From JAJEAD01 sp964420925 (GTDB taxonomy: Bacteria; Pseudomonadota; Gammaproteobacteria; HK1), in assembly GCA_964420925.1 (NCBI GenBank), contig CAYQVB010000086.1, positions 1 through 64,000 of the forward strand: DNA of 64,000 nucleotides, given 5' to 3'. The position numbers were made by a program, and so were the translations under genes. Below are positions 53,412 to 63,342 of this stretch, piece after piece. The stretch's first letter is position 1. Each line of letters starts with the position of its first letter. The notes under the pieces were generated by a model. The model worked only from the letters and a program-made list of their open reading frames with translations. It searched no databases and was not told where the DNA came from.

Positions 53412-54554
53412 ATGCGTTTTTCAATCTTCACCACCCTGCACGGCGGAGAGGGATCGACCCCGGATCAGATCCTCGACGAGTTTCGCGAGCAGGTGGTGCT
53501 TGCCGAGGAGCTCGGCTATCACACGGTGTGGATGGGCGAGCACCACTTCGGTCCCTACGGCATCGGAGACATGCCCAATCCGATGATCGTCGGTGCGGAC
53601 ATCGCGGCGCGCACTTCGCGGATCCGCATCGGGCAGATGGCGAGCATCGCGGTCTGGTGGCATCCGATCCGTCTCGCCGAGGACATCGCGATCCTCGACC
53701 AGTTGACCAAGGGCCGCGTCGAGGCCGGCTTCGGCCGCGGCATCTGGCCCTACGAGGGGCCGCAGTTCCACCCCAATGCGGACCCGCGCAAGGAGGAGAA
53801 CCGCGAGCTGTTCCGCGAGACGGTGGAGTGCGTGAAGAAGGTGTGGACCCAGGAGTACTTCTCGCACAAGGGCGCCAACTACGAGTTTCCGGCCCCCGGC
53901 ACCATGTTCAAGCACCCGCAGTATCCGTCGAACCCGCTGTGGCAGGACGGCGCGCGGGTGACGAAACTGCGCGTCACCCCGAAGCCCTATCAGAAGCCAC
54001 ATCCGCCACTCTGGGCTACGGTGTCCACCGACCGATCGGTGGCGGCGGCGGCGGAGCTCGGGCTCAATGCCTGCTACTGGCAGCCGCCGCCGCGGCGGAT
54101 TCGCGAGCGCTGCAAGGTCTACGCAAAGGTGCGATCCGAGCGCGAGGGCCGTCCGTACCGCATCGGCGAGGCCCAGGCGGTGTTGCGCAACACCTACGTG
54201 GCGGGGTCGATGGAGGAGGCGCGCCGCGACGCCGAGGCCGGCATCATGAAGATCTTTTCTTACAACGATCCCTACCGCGGCACCCAGGTGTTCCTGAACC
54301 CCGGCGAGGAGCCCGACCCCGATACGAGGCTGAGCTGGGACTTCCTCGAGCCGCGCGCGTTGCTGGTGGGCTCCGCCGAGCACATCATCGAGCGGTTGGA
54401 GGAGCTGCAGGAGATATGCGGTCTCGATGAGATTCTCATCGGCTACGACCACAACGGAGTGTCCCAGCGCAAGACGCTGCGCAACCTGGAGCTGTTCGCG
54501 ACCAGGGTGATGCCGCACTTCGCGCGCGACGAGACGGCGGCCGCGGCCGAGTGA
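53412..54554 (+). CDS. LLM-class oxidoreductase (flavin or F420 dependent, luciferase-like)
   Basis: The 380-residue TIM-barrel protein is of the luciferase-like monooxygenase class: MRFSIFTTLHGGEG, LAEELGYHTVWMGEHHFGPY, RIRIGQMASIAVWWHPIRLA, ILDQLTKGRVEAGFGRGIWP and PPLWATVSTDRSVAAAAELG. Such proteins use FMN or F420. Because F420 genes are present in this genome, F420 is possible here, but the sequence alone does not decide. It follows the SDR pair after 224 nt and is not clearly in their operon. Confidence 0.88.
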   Translation: MRFSIFTTLHGGEGSTPDQILDEFREQVVLAEELGYHTVWMGEHHFGPYGIGDMPNPMIVGADIAARTSRIRIGQMASIAVWWHPIRLAEDIAILDQLTKGRVEAGFGRGIWPYEGPQFHPNADPRKEENRELFRETVECVKKVWTQEYFSHKGANYEFPAPGTMFKHPQYPSNPLWQDGARVTKLRVTPKPYQKPHPPLWATVSTDRSVAAAAELGLNACYWQPPPRRIRERCKVYAKVRSEREGRPYRIGEAQAVLRNTYVAGSMEEARRDAEAGIMKIFSYNDPYRGTQVFLNPGEEPDPDTRLSWDFLEPRALLVGSAEHIIERLEELQEICGLDEILIGYDHNGVSQRKTLRNLELFATRVMPHFARDETAAAAE

Positions 54555-54698
54555 CGTGGCCCTGATCAGCTTCCATCAGAGCTGCAGCGTGCTGCGGAAG
54601 GCGTATTCTGGATTCCATTGTTCTGTGCCACCGGTGACGTATCTGCATGCCCGTCTCGACAGATCCCCCTTTTCATGAAAGATGATGTCTCCTCGACA

Positions 54699-55898
54699 TC
54701 AACGCCGCCGGGGCGCGCCGGAGGGAAGCGGCGAGACATCGGAGAGCAGGCGCTCGGCCGACACCGCTCGTATTCCGCGTGCCAGCGGGAAGGTGTCGGG
54801 TCCCGCGTGGACCACGTCCAGGCGGGTGAGCTCGAGGTCGTGCAGCGCGGAGCGCATCGAAGGGGTGAGTCGGGGCGCACTCGTGCGCTTGACTTCGAAT
54901 CCGAGTCGCCGGGGGCCGTGCACGATCAGCAGGTCGAGCTCGGCCCCGGTGTGGGTCGCCCAGAAGTAGCATTGCTCGGGGCGCGCGCCCAAACGGTGGA
55001 TCAGCGTTTCGACAATGAACCCTTCCCACGATGCCCCGAGCTTGGGGTGGCGCTCGAGCTCTCTCATGGAACCGATATCGAGCAGACAGTGCAGCAGACC
55101 GCTGTCACGTATATAGACCTTCGGCGACTTCACTTGACGCTTGCGCAGGTTCGCGGCCCACGGCCTGAGCACGCGAACCATGAACGTCGCGCGTAGTGCG
55201 TCGAGGTAACGTCCGATCGTGTGGTGGGATACGCCGAAGGATCGTGCGAACTCCGCCCCGTTCCAGATTTGGGCGTGGTAGTGGGCGAGCATCGACCAGA
55301 AGCGCTCGAGGGTACCCGCCGCAATGGTGATGCCCAGTTGGGGTACGTCGCGTTCGAGAAAGGTTCGGACGAAATCCTGCCGCCATGCGAGACTGTCTGC
55401 GTTCGAGCGCGCGAGGTAGGAGCGTGGAAAGCCTCCGCGAAGCCACAGGCGTTCTGCGTTTCGACTGCCGACCTCGTCGAGGCTGAACCCCGGCAGCTCG
55501 TGATAGGCGATGCGGCCCGCGAGTGATTCCGAACTCTGACGAAGCAGTTCCGGCGATGCGCTCCCCAGCACCAGGAAACGCGCTGGGGTGCGGGGGCGGT
55601 CGGAGAGGACGCGAAGGGCCGGGAAGAGATCGGGTCGTCGCTGGATCTCGTCCAGCACGACGATTCCCCTTGAACTCCCGAGTGCAAGCTCCGGGTCTTC
55701 GAGGCGCGCGAGATCCGCGGCGCGCTCGAGATCGAAGAGGGTCGACGGGCCTCGCCGCTGCTTTACGAATCGTCTTGCGAGGGTAGTCTTTCCTACCTGC
55801 CGCGCGCCGAGAATCGCGACCACCGGGCTGCGGGCGAGCAGGCGGCCGAGGGTCTGCCGGTGATGGGAGCGCTCGATCACGAGGCGAGAAGATACCAT
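54699..55898 (-). CDS. AAA-type ATPase with DUF4143 C-terminal domain
   Basis: The 399-residue protein has Walker A VAILGARQVGKTTLARRFV, Walker B SSRGIVVLDEIQRRPDLFPA, a sensor region FLVLGSASPELLRQ, and a C-terminal DUF4143 domain with GGFPRSYLARSNADSLAWRQ and YLDALRATFMVRVLRPWAAN. This family is widespread, often horizontally moved, and of uncertain function. The palindrome TTTCATG-GT-CATGAAA lies 26 nt upstream of its start. Confidence 0.9.
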   Translation of the reverse strand: MVSSRLVIERSHHRQTLGRLLARSPVVAILGARQVGKTTLARRFVKQRRGPSTLFDLERAADLARLEDPELALGSSRGIVVLDEIQRRPDLFPALRVLSDRPRTPARFLVLGSASPELLRQSSESLAGRIAYHELPGFSLDEVGSRNAERLWLRGGFPRSYLARSNADSLAWRQDFVRTFLERDVPQLGITIAAGTLERFWSMLAHYHAQIWNGAEFARSFGVSHHTIGRYLDALRATFMVRVLRPWAANLRKRQVKSPKVYIRDSGLLHCLLDIGSMRELERHPKLGASWEGFIVETLIHRLGARPEQCYFWATHTGAELDLLIVHGPRRLGFEVKRTSAPRLTPSMRSALHDLELTRLDVVHAGPDTFPLARGIRAVSAERLLSDVSPLPSGAPRRR

Positions 55899-55923
55899 GA
55901 AAATTGGACGCTTGGGATCCAGA

Positions 55924-55939
55924 TTTCATGGTCATGAAA
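55924..55939. promoter_or_regulatory. 16-bp palindrome upstream of the DUF4143 ATPase gene
   Basis: TTTCATGGTCATGAAA is a perfect 7-bp inverted repeat with a 2-nt centre. A related TTTCATGAAA lies at 54671-54680, just past the gene's 3' end. It could be an operator; that is a guess from symmetry and position. Confidence 0.3.
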
Positions 55940-56054
55940 CGCCCTCGGGTGATATCGGGGACGCCATGTTCGTCACGCCCGCCCCACGTTTCTCGAGTTT
56001 CAGGCGGTGTGTTCGGGCCACGGCCCGACTCGTTCAATCCGGTCGCCCGCCGAT

Positions 56055-57779
56055 TCAGGCCGCCGGAGCTTTCTTCCGGAACCAGTCGAGCCAGATGCCG
56101 CTCAGCAGCCAGGAGTAAGCCCAGGTCCCGATGATGATCAGCACGAAGGCCACCGCGATGTCGGTGGGGCTGCCGTTCAGGGTGAAGGCCGGTACGTAGC
56201 CGAAAATGAAGGGCGCGAGGTAGAGGAACTTGGCGAACTTGAAGGCGGTGAAGGCCGTCTTCCACATGTTGGCCTTGGCGATCGTGGCCCCGGCGAAGGC
56301 GGCGATGCACACCGGCGGAGTGATGTTCGAGTCCTGGGAGAGCCAGTACACGATCATGTGGGCGGCAAGGGGGTGGACGCCGAGCGCGGTGAGGGCGGGC
56401 ACCGCGACGACCGCGGTAATCAGATAGGCGGCGGTGACGGGAACGCCCATGCCCATGATCAGGGAGGCGAGGGCGATGAGCAGGATGGTCAACCAGAGCT
56501 TGCCGTCGGCGAGCGCGATCACGATGTCGGCGAAGGTGAGCACCAGGCCGCTGTAGGTGAGCACGCCGATGATGATTCCGATGACGCCCACCGTCGCCCC
56601 GATCTTGAGGCTGTTCTCCGCCCCGGCGCGTGACGCCACCACGAAGCGCTTCGCGCCGATTCGGGTGTCCTTTCGAACCCAGCTCACCGCGATGCAGGCA
56701 ACGATGCCGAGGATTGCCGAATAGCCCGGGGAGTAGCCTGCGAGCATGAGCATGGTGATGACGACCAGGGGCAGGACATAGAACCACTCGCGCTTGAGCA
56801 ACCCCAGCGCGCTCGTCTCCGAGCGTTCGCCCCGGATGCCGTGGCGCTTGGCCTCGTAGTGGACCATGACGAAGACGCTGAAGAAGTACATGAGCGCGGG
56901 GAATATCGCGACCAGCATGATGGTGGAGTAGGGCAGACCCGTGAGCTCCGCTATGATGAAGCCGCCCGCGCCCATGATCGGCGGCATGAACATGCCGCCG
57001 ATGGAAGCGGCGGGCTCGATCCCCCCGGCGACGTGGGGCCGGAATCCCGCCTTCTTCATCATGGGGATGGTGAAGTTGCCGGTGGACACGGTGTTGGCGA
57101 TGGCGCTGCCCGAAATGGAGCCGAACAACCCGCTCGCGATGACCGAGACCTTCGCCGGCCCGCCGATCCGGTGGCCGACCGCGGCGAGCGGAAGGTCGAT
57201 GAAGAAGCGTTGCGCCCCGCTCGCCTCCAGAAACGCGCCGAAGATGACGAAGAGGATGATGTAGGTGGCCAGCACGTTGGCCATGATTCCGAAGACGCCG
57301 TCGCTCCGGTAGAAGATGCTGGTGCAGAGCTCGGGGAAGGTGTCTCCGGCGTGGGAGATGATCTCGGGCGCGTAGTCGCCATACACGCCGTAGATCAGCA
57401 TGACCGCGCCGATCACGATGAACACGGTGCCCACCACCCGTCGCGCGAGCTCGATGCCCAGCAACACGGCCACCATCGCGATCCATTGGTCCAGCTCGGT
57501 CTCGGCCCCGGCGCGGTAGTTGATGGCCTCGAAGTTCAGTATCCAGTAGCCGATGCAGATGACCGAGGCCGCCATCAACAGGTAATCGAGGACTCTTCCG
57601 AATCGGTGCGCGGATCGGTAGAGCAGAAATACGAATACATAGGTGATGAGGACGTATACGCCACGGTGGTACTGGGTCGCGGCGGGATCGAGTACCGCGG
57701 AGTACGCGTAGAAGAGCACCAGAACGAGCGCCAGGGCGTCGAACGCCCATTGCTCCGCTCGGTTCAGCTTCTCGAACAT
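56055..57779 (-). CDS. TRAP transporter fused permease (TAXI type)
   Basis: The 574-residue membrane protein combines the small (DctQ-like, N-terminal spans such as WAFDALALVLVLFYAYSAVL) and large (DctM-like) TRAP permease parts. The large part carries ASGLFGSISGSAIANTVSTG, ASIGGMFMPPIMGAGGFIIA and MIVYWLSQDSNITPPVCIA, the pattern of fused TAXI-linked permeases. The receptor gene is directly upstream on the same strand, 52 nt away. It imports an organic acid or similar solute using an ion gradient. Confidence 0.93.
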   Translation of the reverse strand: MFEKLNRAEQWAFDALALVLVLFYAYSAVLDPAATQYHRGVYVLITYVFVFLLYRSAHRFGRVLDYLLMAASVICIGYWILNFEAINYRAGAETELDQWIAMVAVLLGIELARRVVGTVFIVIGAVMLIYGVYGDYAPEIISHAGDTFPELCTSIFYRSDGVFGIMANVLATYIILFVIFGAFLEASGAQRFFIDLPLAAVGHRIGGPAKVSVIASGLFGSISGSAIANTVSTGNFTIPMMKKAGFRPHVAGGIEPAASIGGMFMPPIMGAGGFIIAELTGLPYSTIMLVAIFPALMYFFSVFVMVHYEAKRHGIRGERSETSALGLLKREWFYVLPLVVITMLMLAGYSPGYSAILGIVACIAVSWVRKDTRIGAKRFVVASRAGAENSLKIGATVGVIGIIIGVLTYSGLVLTFADIVIALADGKLWLTILLIALASLIMGMGVPVTAAYLITAVVAVPALTALGVHPLAAHMIVYWLSQDSNITPPVCIAAFAGATIAKANMWKTAFTAFKFAKFLYLAPFIFGYVPAFTLNGSPTDIAVAFVLIIIGTWAYSWLLSGIWLDWFRKKAPAA

Positions 57780-57831
57780 GCTGGTACCCCGTCCGGGTGC
57801 TCGAGCGATTCCGGACCGGGCCGGGACCGCT

Positions 57832-58803
57832 TCAGAGTGCGCCCATTTCGTTCCAGAATCGCTCGGCCCCCGGGTGCATGGGCGTGACGATGCCCTTGGC
57901 GCCGGTCTCGATGCTCATTTCCCGGAAGGTCGTCTTCTGGTTCACCATCCAGGCGAGGCCTTCGTCGGTGTAGATCCTGGAGAGGAGGTCGTAGACGACG
58001 TCCGCGGGAACCTCCGCGTTGGCGACCCAGAGAGCCGAGTCCTGAAACGAGGGGGTCTCGTAGTCGACGCCCCGGTACGTGTCGGCGGGCACCGCGAGCT
58101 TCGCGAAGTAGGGGTACTTGTCGAAGAAGCCGCTCTCCACTGCGTCCTTCTCGAGATCGACGAGGTCGATTTCGTTGGTCTGGGCCGCCATGATCACCGC
58201 GCCGCTCGGGAAGGCGGTAAAGAGCCAGAAGGCGTCGAGTTGGTGGTTGCCGAAGGCTGCGGCGGCATCGTTGTAGCCCATGGCATTGCGCTCGATCTCG
58301 TCCCAGATGCCGAGGTGCGTGAAGAAGAGCTCGCAGTTGGCGAAGGCGCCGGAGCCCGCGTTGCCCACCCCGACCTTCTTGCCCACGAGGTCGCGGGTGC
58401 TCTCTATCCCTGCGCCCCGGCGCACGACGAGCTGGGCGGGCGCTCCGTACAGGTACGCGACCGCGAGCACGTTCTCGTACTTCTTGTCGTCATTCTTGAG
58501 AAGGCCCTCCCGCCCGAGGTACACGTGTCCGGAGTAGACCACGCCGAAGTGCATCCGGCCCCGGTCGACCTTGCGCAGGTTTTCGACCGAGCCGGCCGAG
58601 GACTGCGCCTTGATTCGATAGTCTTCGGACTCCTTGACGGGACCATAGGTCTGGATGGCATTGGCCACGACCTGAAAGGTGCCGCCGGCCGGGCCGCCGC
58701 CGAAGACCATGCGCTTGGCGGCGAGGGCGGAAGCGGGGAGCACAGACACGCAGGCGAAGAGCAGCGCGCCGATGAAGATCAAGGCTCGTCTATGGATTTG
58801 CAT
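57832..58803 (-). CDS. TAXI family TRAP transporter solute receptor
   Basis: The 323-residue receptor has a signal peptide (ALIFIGALLFACVSVLPASA, cleavage near ALAAK) and TAXI motifs: VFGGGPAGGTFQVVANAIQT, SSAGSVENLRKVDRGRMHFG, GVGNAGSGAFANCELFFTHL and KGIVTPMHPGAERFWNEMGA. GGAGGAAT precedes ATG 58803; the frame extends to 58860. Together with the fused permease it forms a complete TRAP importer. Ligand unknown. Confidence 0.93.
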   Translation of the reverse strand: MQIHRRALIFIGALLFACVSVLPASALAAKRMVFGGGPAGGTFQVVANAIQTYGPVKESEDYRIKAQSSAGSVENLRKVDRGRMHFGVVYSGHVYLGREGLLKNDDKKYENVLAVAYLYGAPAQLVVRRGAGIESTRDLVGKKVGVGNAGSGAFANCELFFTHLGIWDEIERNAMGYNDAAAAFGNHQLDAFWLFTAFPSGAVIMAAQTNEIDLVDLEKDAVESGFFDKYPYFAKLAVPADTYRGVDYETPSFQDSALWVANAEVPADVVYDLLSRIYTDEGLAWMVNQKTTFREMSIETGAKGIVTPMHPGAERFWNEMGAL

Positions 58804-59133
58804 GGCATTCCTCCAAGTGTTCGACGAGGGGGTGAGGGCAACGGGCCAATGTGCAGCCAAGCCAAGTCGGCGCAGAGATCACCATCGAAGCGACCGACGA
58901 AGAGCGTGAAGAACTGCTCGGAGTATCGCTGTAACGACCACAAATTGCGGTGATCGTCGTCAATCCTTCAATTCAGGAGCGCCGGGCCGAGGTCTCCGTC
59001 CGTCTATTCCGCCGCCCTACGGTTGCTGAGCCCCTGCATGACGATGCTCCAATCGATCTCGTCAGTTACCGGGATGTGGAGTGCGGACTCCTGCATGGGC
59101 ATGGACGGTATCGATGCGCGTTCCGTGCCGCTA
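58804..59133. other. 330-nt gap between the TRAP receptor and tamB; small peptide fragments only
   Basis: No full gene is supported. A plus-strand frame from GTG 58851 to 58934 encodes 27 residues (ending TDEEREELLGVSL), and a minus-strand frame from 59102 to 59004 encodes 32 residues. Both look protein-like but lack family matches and could be chance or debris. The promoter of the TRAP operon should lie in the left part. Confidence 0.4.
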
Positions 59134-62100
59134 CTACGGCAGGGCTCTATCGCTTTCAATGCTGTACAGCACATCGAGGCCCTGCCGCACGCCGGATTCC
59201 GCTTCGAGACTGAGGCGGTCGGTGAGCCGATAGTTGACGAACACACTCCCGGCCTGGCGCGCGAGCCAATGCACGTAACGCACTCCGAAATCGGAGCTCA
59301 ATCGCTTGCCCAGAATCAACGAGGCGCCGCCGGCGTCGCCCACGCTGCCCACCGTCAGCTCGTCAAGTCCCAGGACCGACCGGATTCGCATCCCAATGGA
59401 CTCCGAGCCCTCGAGTCCCAGGTTGAACGCTGCCTGTGAAAGCAGGGCCGCTTCGCGTTCATCCGCGCTCGACAAGCCGTGTCCGGTGAGGAGAATCGAG
59501 AACGCCTCTGCTTCGTCCAGAGCGGGCTCGGAATAGATCGTCGAGCTTGGATTGCTGACAGTGCCGGCGATGCTGATTCCAGCCGTAGTCTCTCCGACCC
59601 GGCGGACTGCCCGGATGTCCAGCCCGGGGTCGTCGAATGGACCGGCAAAGATCACGCGGCCGTGTTCAATGTCCAACTGTTGTCCGTAGATGCTGAACTG
59701 ACCCTCAATCAGAGCGAGCGCTCCGAATGCAGTCGGCGCGCCGCCGGGAGTGTGTCGGACTCGAAGCTCGCCCACCAGTCTGGAGAGCAGTCCGAAGCCG
59801 TCGAAGACGACATCGTCGCCGAGAGCGACGATCAGATCGGCGGCAAACTTCGGTCCGTGGTCGGTCTCGGGCCGAGACACCTTTCCCGTGCGGTCCAAGA
59901 GCACCTCGTCACTGGACACGTCAACCGCGTCTCCAGCGATGTCCACCGGGGTGATGCGGGCCTGCGGGATCAACGCGCGCCCGTTCACCGTCAACAAATC
60001 CCCTGCCGCACTGACTGTGACGTCAGGCGATACGGTGACGACGGCTTCGGGGAGGCGTACTACTTCGAATGACTCCCCGGTGACGAAGAACGCGTTCGGG
60101 GTCCACCCTCCCATCTCGAGGAGGCCCTCACCTTCAATGTTCAGGTGCCCCTCGCCAGAGCGCAGGACACCGCCGACGGCCACGCGACTCTCGTCCTCCG
60201 CGCGAGCCTCCACCCAGGAGTCCGACAGCTCGATGCCGAGATCATGAATGCGGGCGCGTTCCACTTCGATGCGCGCCACACCCTGTGCACGGGGCGTGGC
60301 GACGCTGCCGCCGATTCGAGCTTCCACAAATGCCTCGCCTTCAAACGTTGAGGGGCCGTCGACCAACGCCGCTATCGCCTCGAGTCGCGGCACGGAAGCT
60401 TCAATGGCGCCGTCGAGGGAGCCTTCCGCGTGCAGGCCTTCCAAGACCAGGCTGCCTTGCACGCGCGCGTTGCCGGCAAGCACCGATCCGAACTTCAATG
60501 CGGCACGATCCTCCTCGACCGTGACTGTAATCTCTGTGTCGGCGTGGGCTACGGCAAGCCGCTCGGACTGGCCTCGTGCGACCGTCAGCTCACCGGGGGA
60601 CACACTGGCCGCGATGTTGCCCGCGAGGCGGCCCTCTACGAGCGACCACGCTCCTTCGGCGTTCAGCTCTCCGGTCGCTGTCGATTGCGCCGGCGGCCAC
60701 GGCTGCAGCAGCGAGAGTGGCAGCGCTTCGATACTCAGCGAAGCGCGCGCCTGGTCGGTGTCGGTCCGCTCGAAGTCGGCGCAGACGCCGGCCCCCTCTT
60801 CAGTCACGAGACATGTCCGCTCGACCGCGATCCGATCCCGCTCCACGTTCAGGCCGGCAGGCTGCGCAAGGCGCCAGGCTCCGCCGTCCGAGGGAAGCAA
60901 TGCAGCATCCATGAGCTGGCCGCGCCAGCGCGCGGCCTCCATCCCACCGGTAGTCCGCAGATGCAGATCACCCAGGGTCGAACTGGCCGTTATGCGCGCA
61001 GTATGGGCGGCAGTGTTGCCGTCGGCCCGGAGCTCCAGCAACCCGATACGATGCTCTCCGGCGAGGGCATCTCTCGCCGTCAACACCACCTGCGATGGCG
61101 ATTGTGCATCGGACACGTCGGCGTCGACCTCCAGCGACCCGGCGCCCCAGTCCCGGTAACGGATGTTTTGTCCGGTGAGGCGCGCCTTCACACGTGGTGA
61201 CGCAATGGGCCCCTGCACCATCCCCTCACCCACCAGGCGCCCGGCCGCATCGGGAAACACGGCGCCGAGATCCGAAGCCTCGAGCAAGAACTCGACATCC
61301 ATCTCACGGTCGTACGTCCCGTCGAGGTGCAGGCGGTTGTCTCCCGAGCGCAGCGACACGCCCTGCGCCCGCAACCGCTCGCCTGCAATCTCGAGCCTGC
61401 CCTCAGCCTCGACCGGATAGTCCCTGAGCCGGCCCTCGAGATGCCGGACATCGGCTTCGGTGCGAGCGACGCCATCGACGAGCTCGCCCTGCAAGAGCGC
61501 GGTCCCGTCGAGTTCTCCCTCCCACTGCGGCCACTGCTGGCCGGGATCGAGTCCGCGAGCGTCGACTTCGATCTTCCATCGGATGTCCGGGTGCCATCCG
61601 AGGCGACCTCGAGCGGTCGTCTGTCCTCCCAGCGCGCGGATTAGAAGCGGATCCAGATTGATGCCCGTTTCGTCGACCGTCCCCGTCAATGTGACTTGGG
61701 CACTCGGCAATGTGTCGGCGTCCAGCGTCCCGTCGAGACGAATCTCCATGGCGTCCATCGGTCCGTTCAGCGTGTAAGTCCCGGTGTCGCTGCGGTAGCC
61801 GGAGACGAGAGGACTGCGGGGCCAGTGCAGATTGCGCCAGGTGCCCGCCAATCGCAGTTCGGGAGCTGCAAACGGCGAGTCGACGACGCCCTCGGTGCGC
61901 AGCTCGAACGGAGCAGACAGCGCGTGTGTGAAGTCGAGCGCGCTGAACGGGCTTCCGTGCAGCGTACCCGAACCGCGGAGCATCTCATCGGAAGCGACGA
62001 TTCTCGCATCCCATTCGAACGACCCCGAGATCTGGGGTCGACCCATTCCGGTGAGCGTGGCCGTCGCGCGGACATGGCCGTCGTGCACCCGCTCCGGCAC

Positions 62101-63342
62101 CTCCAGTGCCGCCGCCAGGTCAACCTCCGCCAGTGTGGGCGAGCCCTTCGCCTCGAGCCGTCCCTCGCGACTCAGGATCACCCGCTTCCCGGAGAGTGGC
62201 CACAGGAGTTCGCTCCACTGCGCGACGGCATCGAAGCGCGGCTCCTCCCCGAGCGCCAGCGTTGCCTCGGCGGAGGCGGGGAAGGGCGTGAGCAGGTTCA
62301 GGTCGACGACGATGTTTCGCTCGTCACCGCTGGCATCGAGCCCGCCCGAAAAGGTGGCATCCGGTCCCATCGAGGCGCGCCAACCCGCGTTCAGGTCGAA
62401 CGGCAGCCGCGCCGATGGCTCGACCGAACCCGTTCCCTCGAGTGTCAGCCGGGTGGAAGGCAACCCACCGATGGCGAGTTCGAGGTCGAGCGCAAGGTTC
62501 AGGTCTTCCAGCGCGCCGCCGAGCTCGAAGCGTCCCTCGGGACTGCGAAGCGTCGGTGGACCGAACGGCGGCCAATGCAGATCACGCCATGCCCCGGTCG
62601 CCTCGATTTCGTGCCCCTGCGGCGTGCGCCTCACTTCGCCAACCGACTGGAGTTCGATCGGTGCGTGCATGGTTGCGTCGAAGCGCAGCACCTGCGAATC
62701 GCCCACTATCGTCAGCCGCCCTTCCTGCGCGACGCCATCGACGTGGCGCGTCCACCGCGCCTGGACGTTCAGGTCGAAAGGTTCGGTTCTCTCGAGCGCA
62801 CCGTTCGCCGTGAGACTCCAGGTCGCGCCGGTGGCCTCCAGCGCGCTCACCTCGACCGCCGTTGCGCTCGAGTGCGTCGAGAGCGTCAGCGACTCCACGG
62901 GAATCGCCTCGCCACCCGCTTCGACGCTGAAGTCCGTGATGGTGACGGACGGCGCCGCCAGCGTGAACGCCCATGCCGCCGGTGGGCCTTCATCGCGCGA
63001 GAGAGGACTCTCGTGCAGACCAAGCCTCACCCCGTCCATAGCAAGGGCGTCGAGATGCACCTCCCCGGAGAGGAGCTTCGCGGGATCCCACGACCACTCG
63101 ACCTCCGCCACGCTCAGATCCAGCGTGGGGTGGCGGATCTCGAGCTCGTACATGCGCACGGTCCGCGCCAGAGAGCCCGAAACCCTGCCGACGCGAAAGC
63201 GATCGCCGGCCCACCAGTCGACGACCGTCACAATCCACTGCGTCCCCGACTCGGTCGCGAGCATCGCAGCCAGAATGACCAGCGCGACGGCGAGCGCCAC
63301 GAGACCCCGGGCCAGCGCACGTGCAAGCGCTCTTGGCCTCAA
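59134..63342 (-). CDS. tamB: TamB, inner-membrane-anchored translocation and assembly module protein
   Basis: TamB spans the periplasm as a long beta-groove, works with the outer-membrane protein TamA and moves lipids or assists outer-membrane protein assembly. The protein is about 1402 residues, starting with one hydrophobic anchor (LVALAVALVILAAMLATESG), then long stretches of repetitive beta structure, and ending with a DUF490 domain (FGALALIEGQFSIYGQQLDI, FSILLTGHGLSSADEREAAL, YVHWLARQAGSVFVNYRLTD). The TTG at 63342 overlaps the tamA stop and best fits the anchor; the frame continues further upstream. tamA precedes it, the usual order. Confidence 0.88.
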   Translation of the reverse strand: MRPRALARALARGLVALAVALVILAAMLATESGTQWIVTVVDWWAGDRFRVGRVSGSLARTVRMYELEIRHPTLDLSVAEVEWSWDPAKLLSGEVHLDALAMDGVRLGLHESPLSRDEGPPAAWAFTLAAPSVTITDFSVEAGGEAIPVESLTLSTHSSATAVEVSALEATGATWSLTANGALERTEPFDLNVQARWTRHVDGVAQEGRLTIVGDSQVLRFDATMHAPIELQSVGEVRRTPQGHEIEATGAWRDLHWPPFGPPTLRSPEGRFELGGALEDLNLALDLELAIGGLPSTRLTLEGTGSVEPSARLPFDLNAGWRASMGPDATFSGGLDASGDERNIVVDLNLLTPFPASAEATLALGEEPRFDAVAQWSELLWPLSGKRVILSREGRLEAKGSPTLAEVDLAAALEVPERVHDGHVRATATLTGMGRPQISGSFEWDARIVASDEMLRGSGTLHGSPFSALDFTHALSAPFELRTEGVVDSPFAAPELRLAGTWRNLHWPRSPLVSGYRSDTGTYTLNGPMDAMEIRLDGTLDADTLPSAQVTLTGTVDETGINLDPLLIRALGGQTTARGRLGWHPDIRWKIEVDARGLDPGQQWPQWEGELDGTALLQGELVDGVARTEADVRHLEGRLRDYPVEAEGRLEIAGERLRAQGVSLRSGDNRLHLDGTYDREMDVEFLLEASDLGAVFPDAAGRLVGEGMVQGPIASPRVKARLTGQNIRYRDWGAGSLEVDADVSDAQSPSQVVLTARDALAGEHRIGLLELRADGNTAAHTARITASSTLGDLHLRTTGGMEAARWRGQLMDAALLPSDGGAWRLAQPAGLNVERDRIAVERTCLVTEEGAGVCADFERTDTDQARASLSIEALPLSLLQPWPPAQSTATGELNAEGAWSLVEGRLAGNIAASVSPGELTVARGQSERLAVAHADTEITVTVEEDRAALKFGSVLAGNARVQGSLVLEGLHAEGSLDGAIEASVPRLEAIAALVDGPSTFEGEAFVEARIGGSVATPRAQGVARIEVERARIHDLGIELSDSWVEARAEDESRVAVGGVLRSGEGHLNIEGEGLLEMGGWTPNAFFVTGESFEVVRLPEAVVTVSPDVTVSAAGDLLTVNGRALIPQARITPVDIAGDAVDVSSDEVLLDRTGKVSRPETDHGPKFAADLIVALGDDVVFDGFGLLSRLVGELRVRHTPGGAPTAFGALALIEGQFSIYGQQLDIEHGRVIFAGPFDDPGLDIRAVRRVGETTAGISIAGTVSNPSSTIYSEPALDEAEAFSILLTGHGLSSADEREAALLSQAAFNLGLEGSESIGMRIRSVLGLDELTVGSVGDAGGASLILGKRLSSDFGVRYVHWLARQAGSVFVNYRLTDRLSLEAESGVRQGLDVLYSIESDRALP

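Noticed and set aside
58851..59102. Two short peptides between the TRAP receptor gene and tamB
   Set aside because: At 27 and 32 residues with no family match or ribosome site, they cannot be separated from chance; noted only as possible debris.
57832..63342. Alternating plus-strand open frames across the TRAP and tamB genes
   Set aside because: They are antisense shadows of long minus-strand genes whose membrane and barrel motifs are clear.
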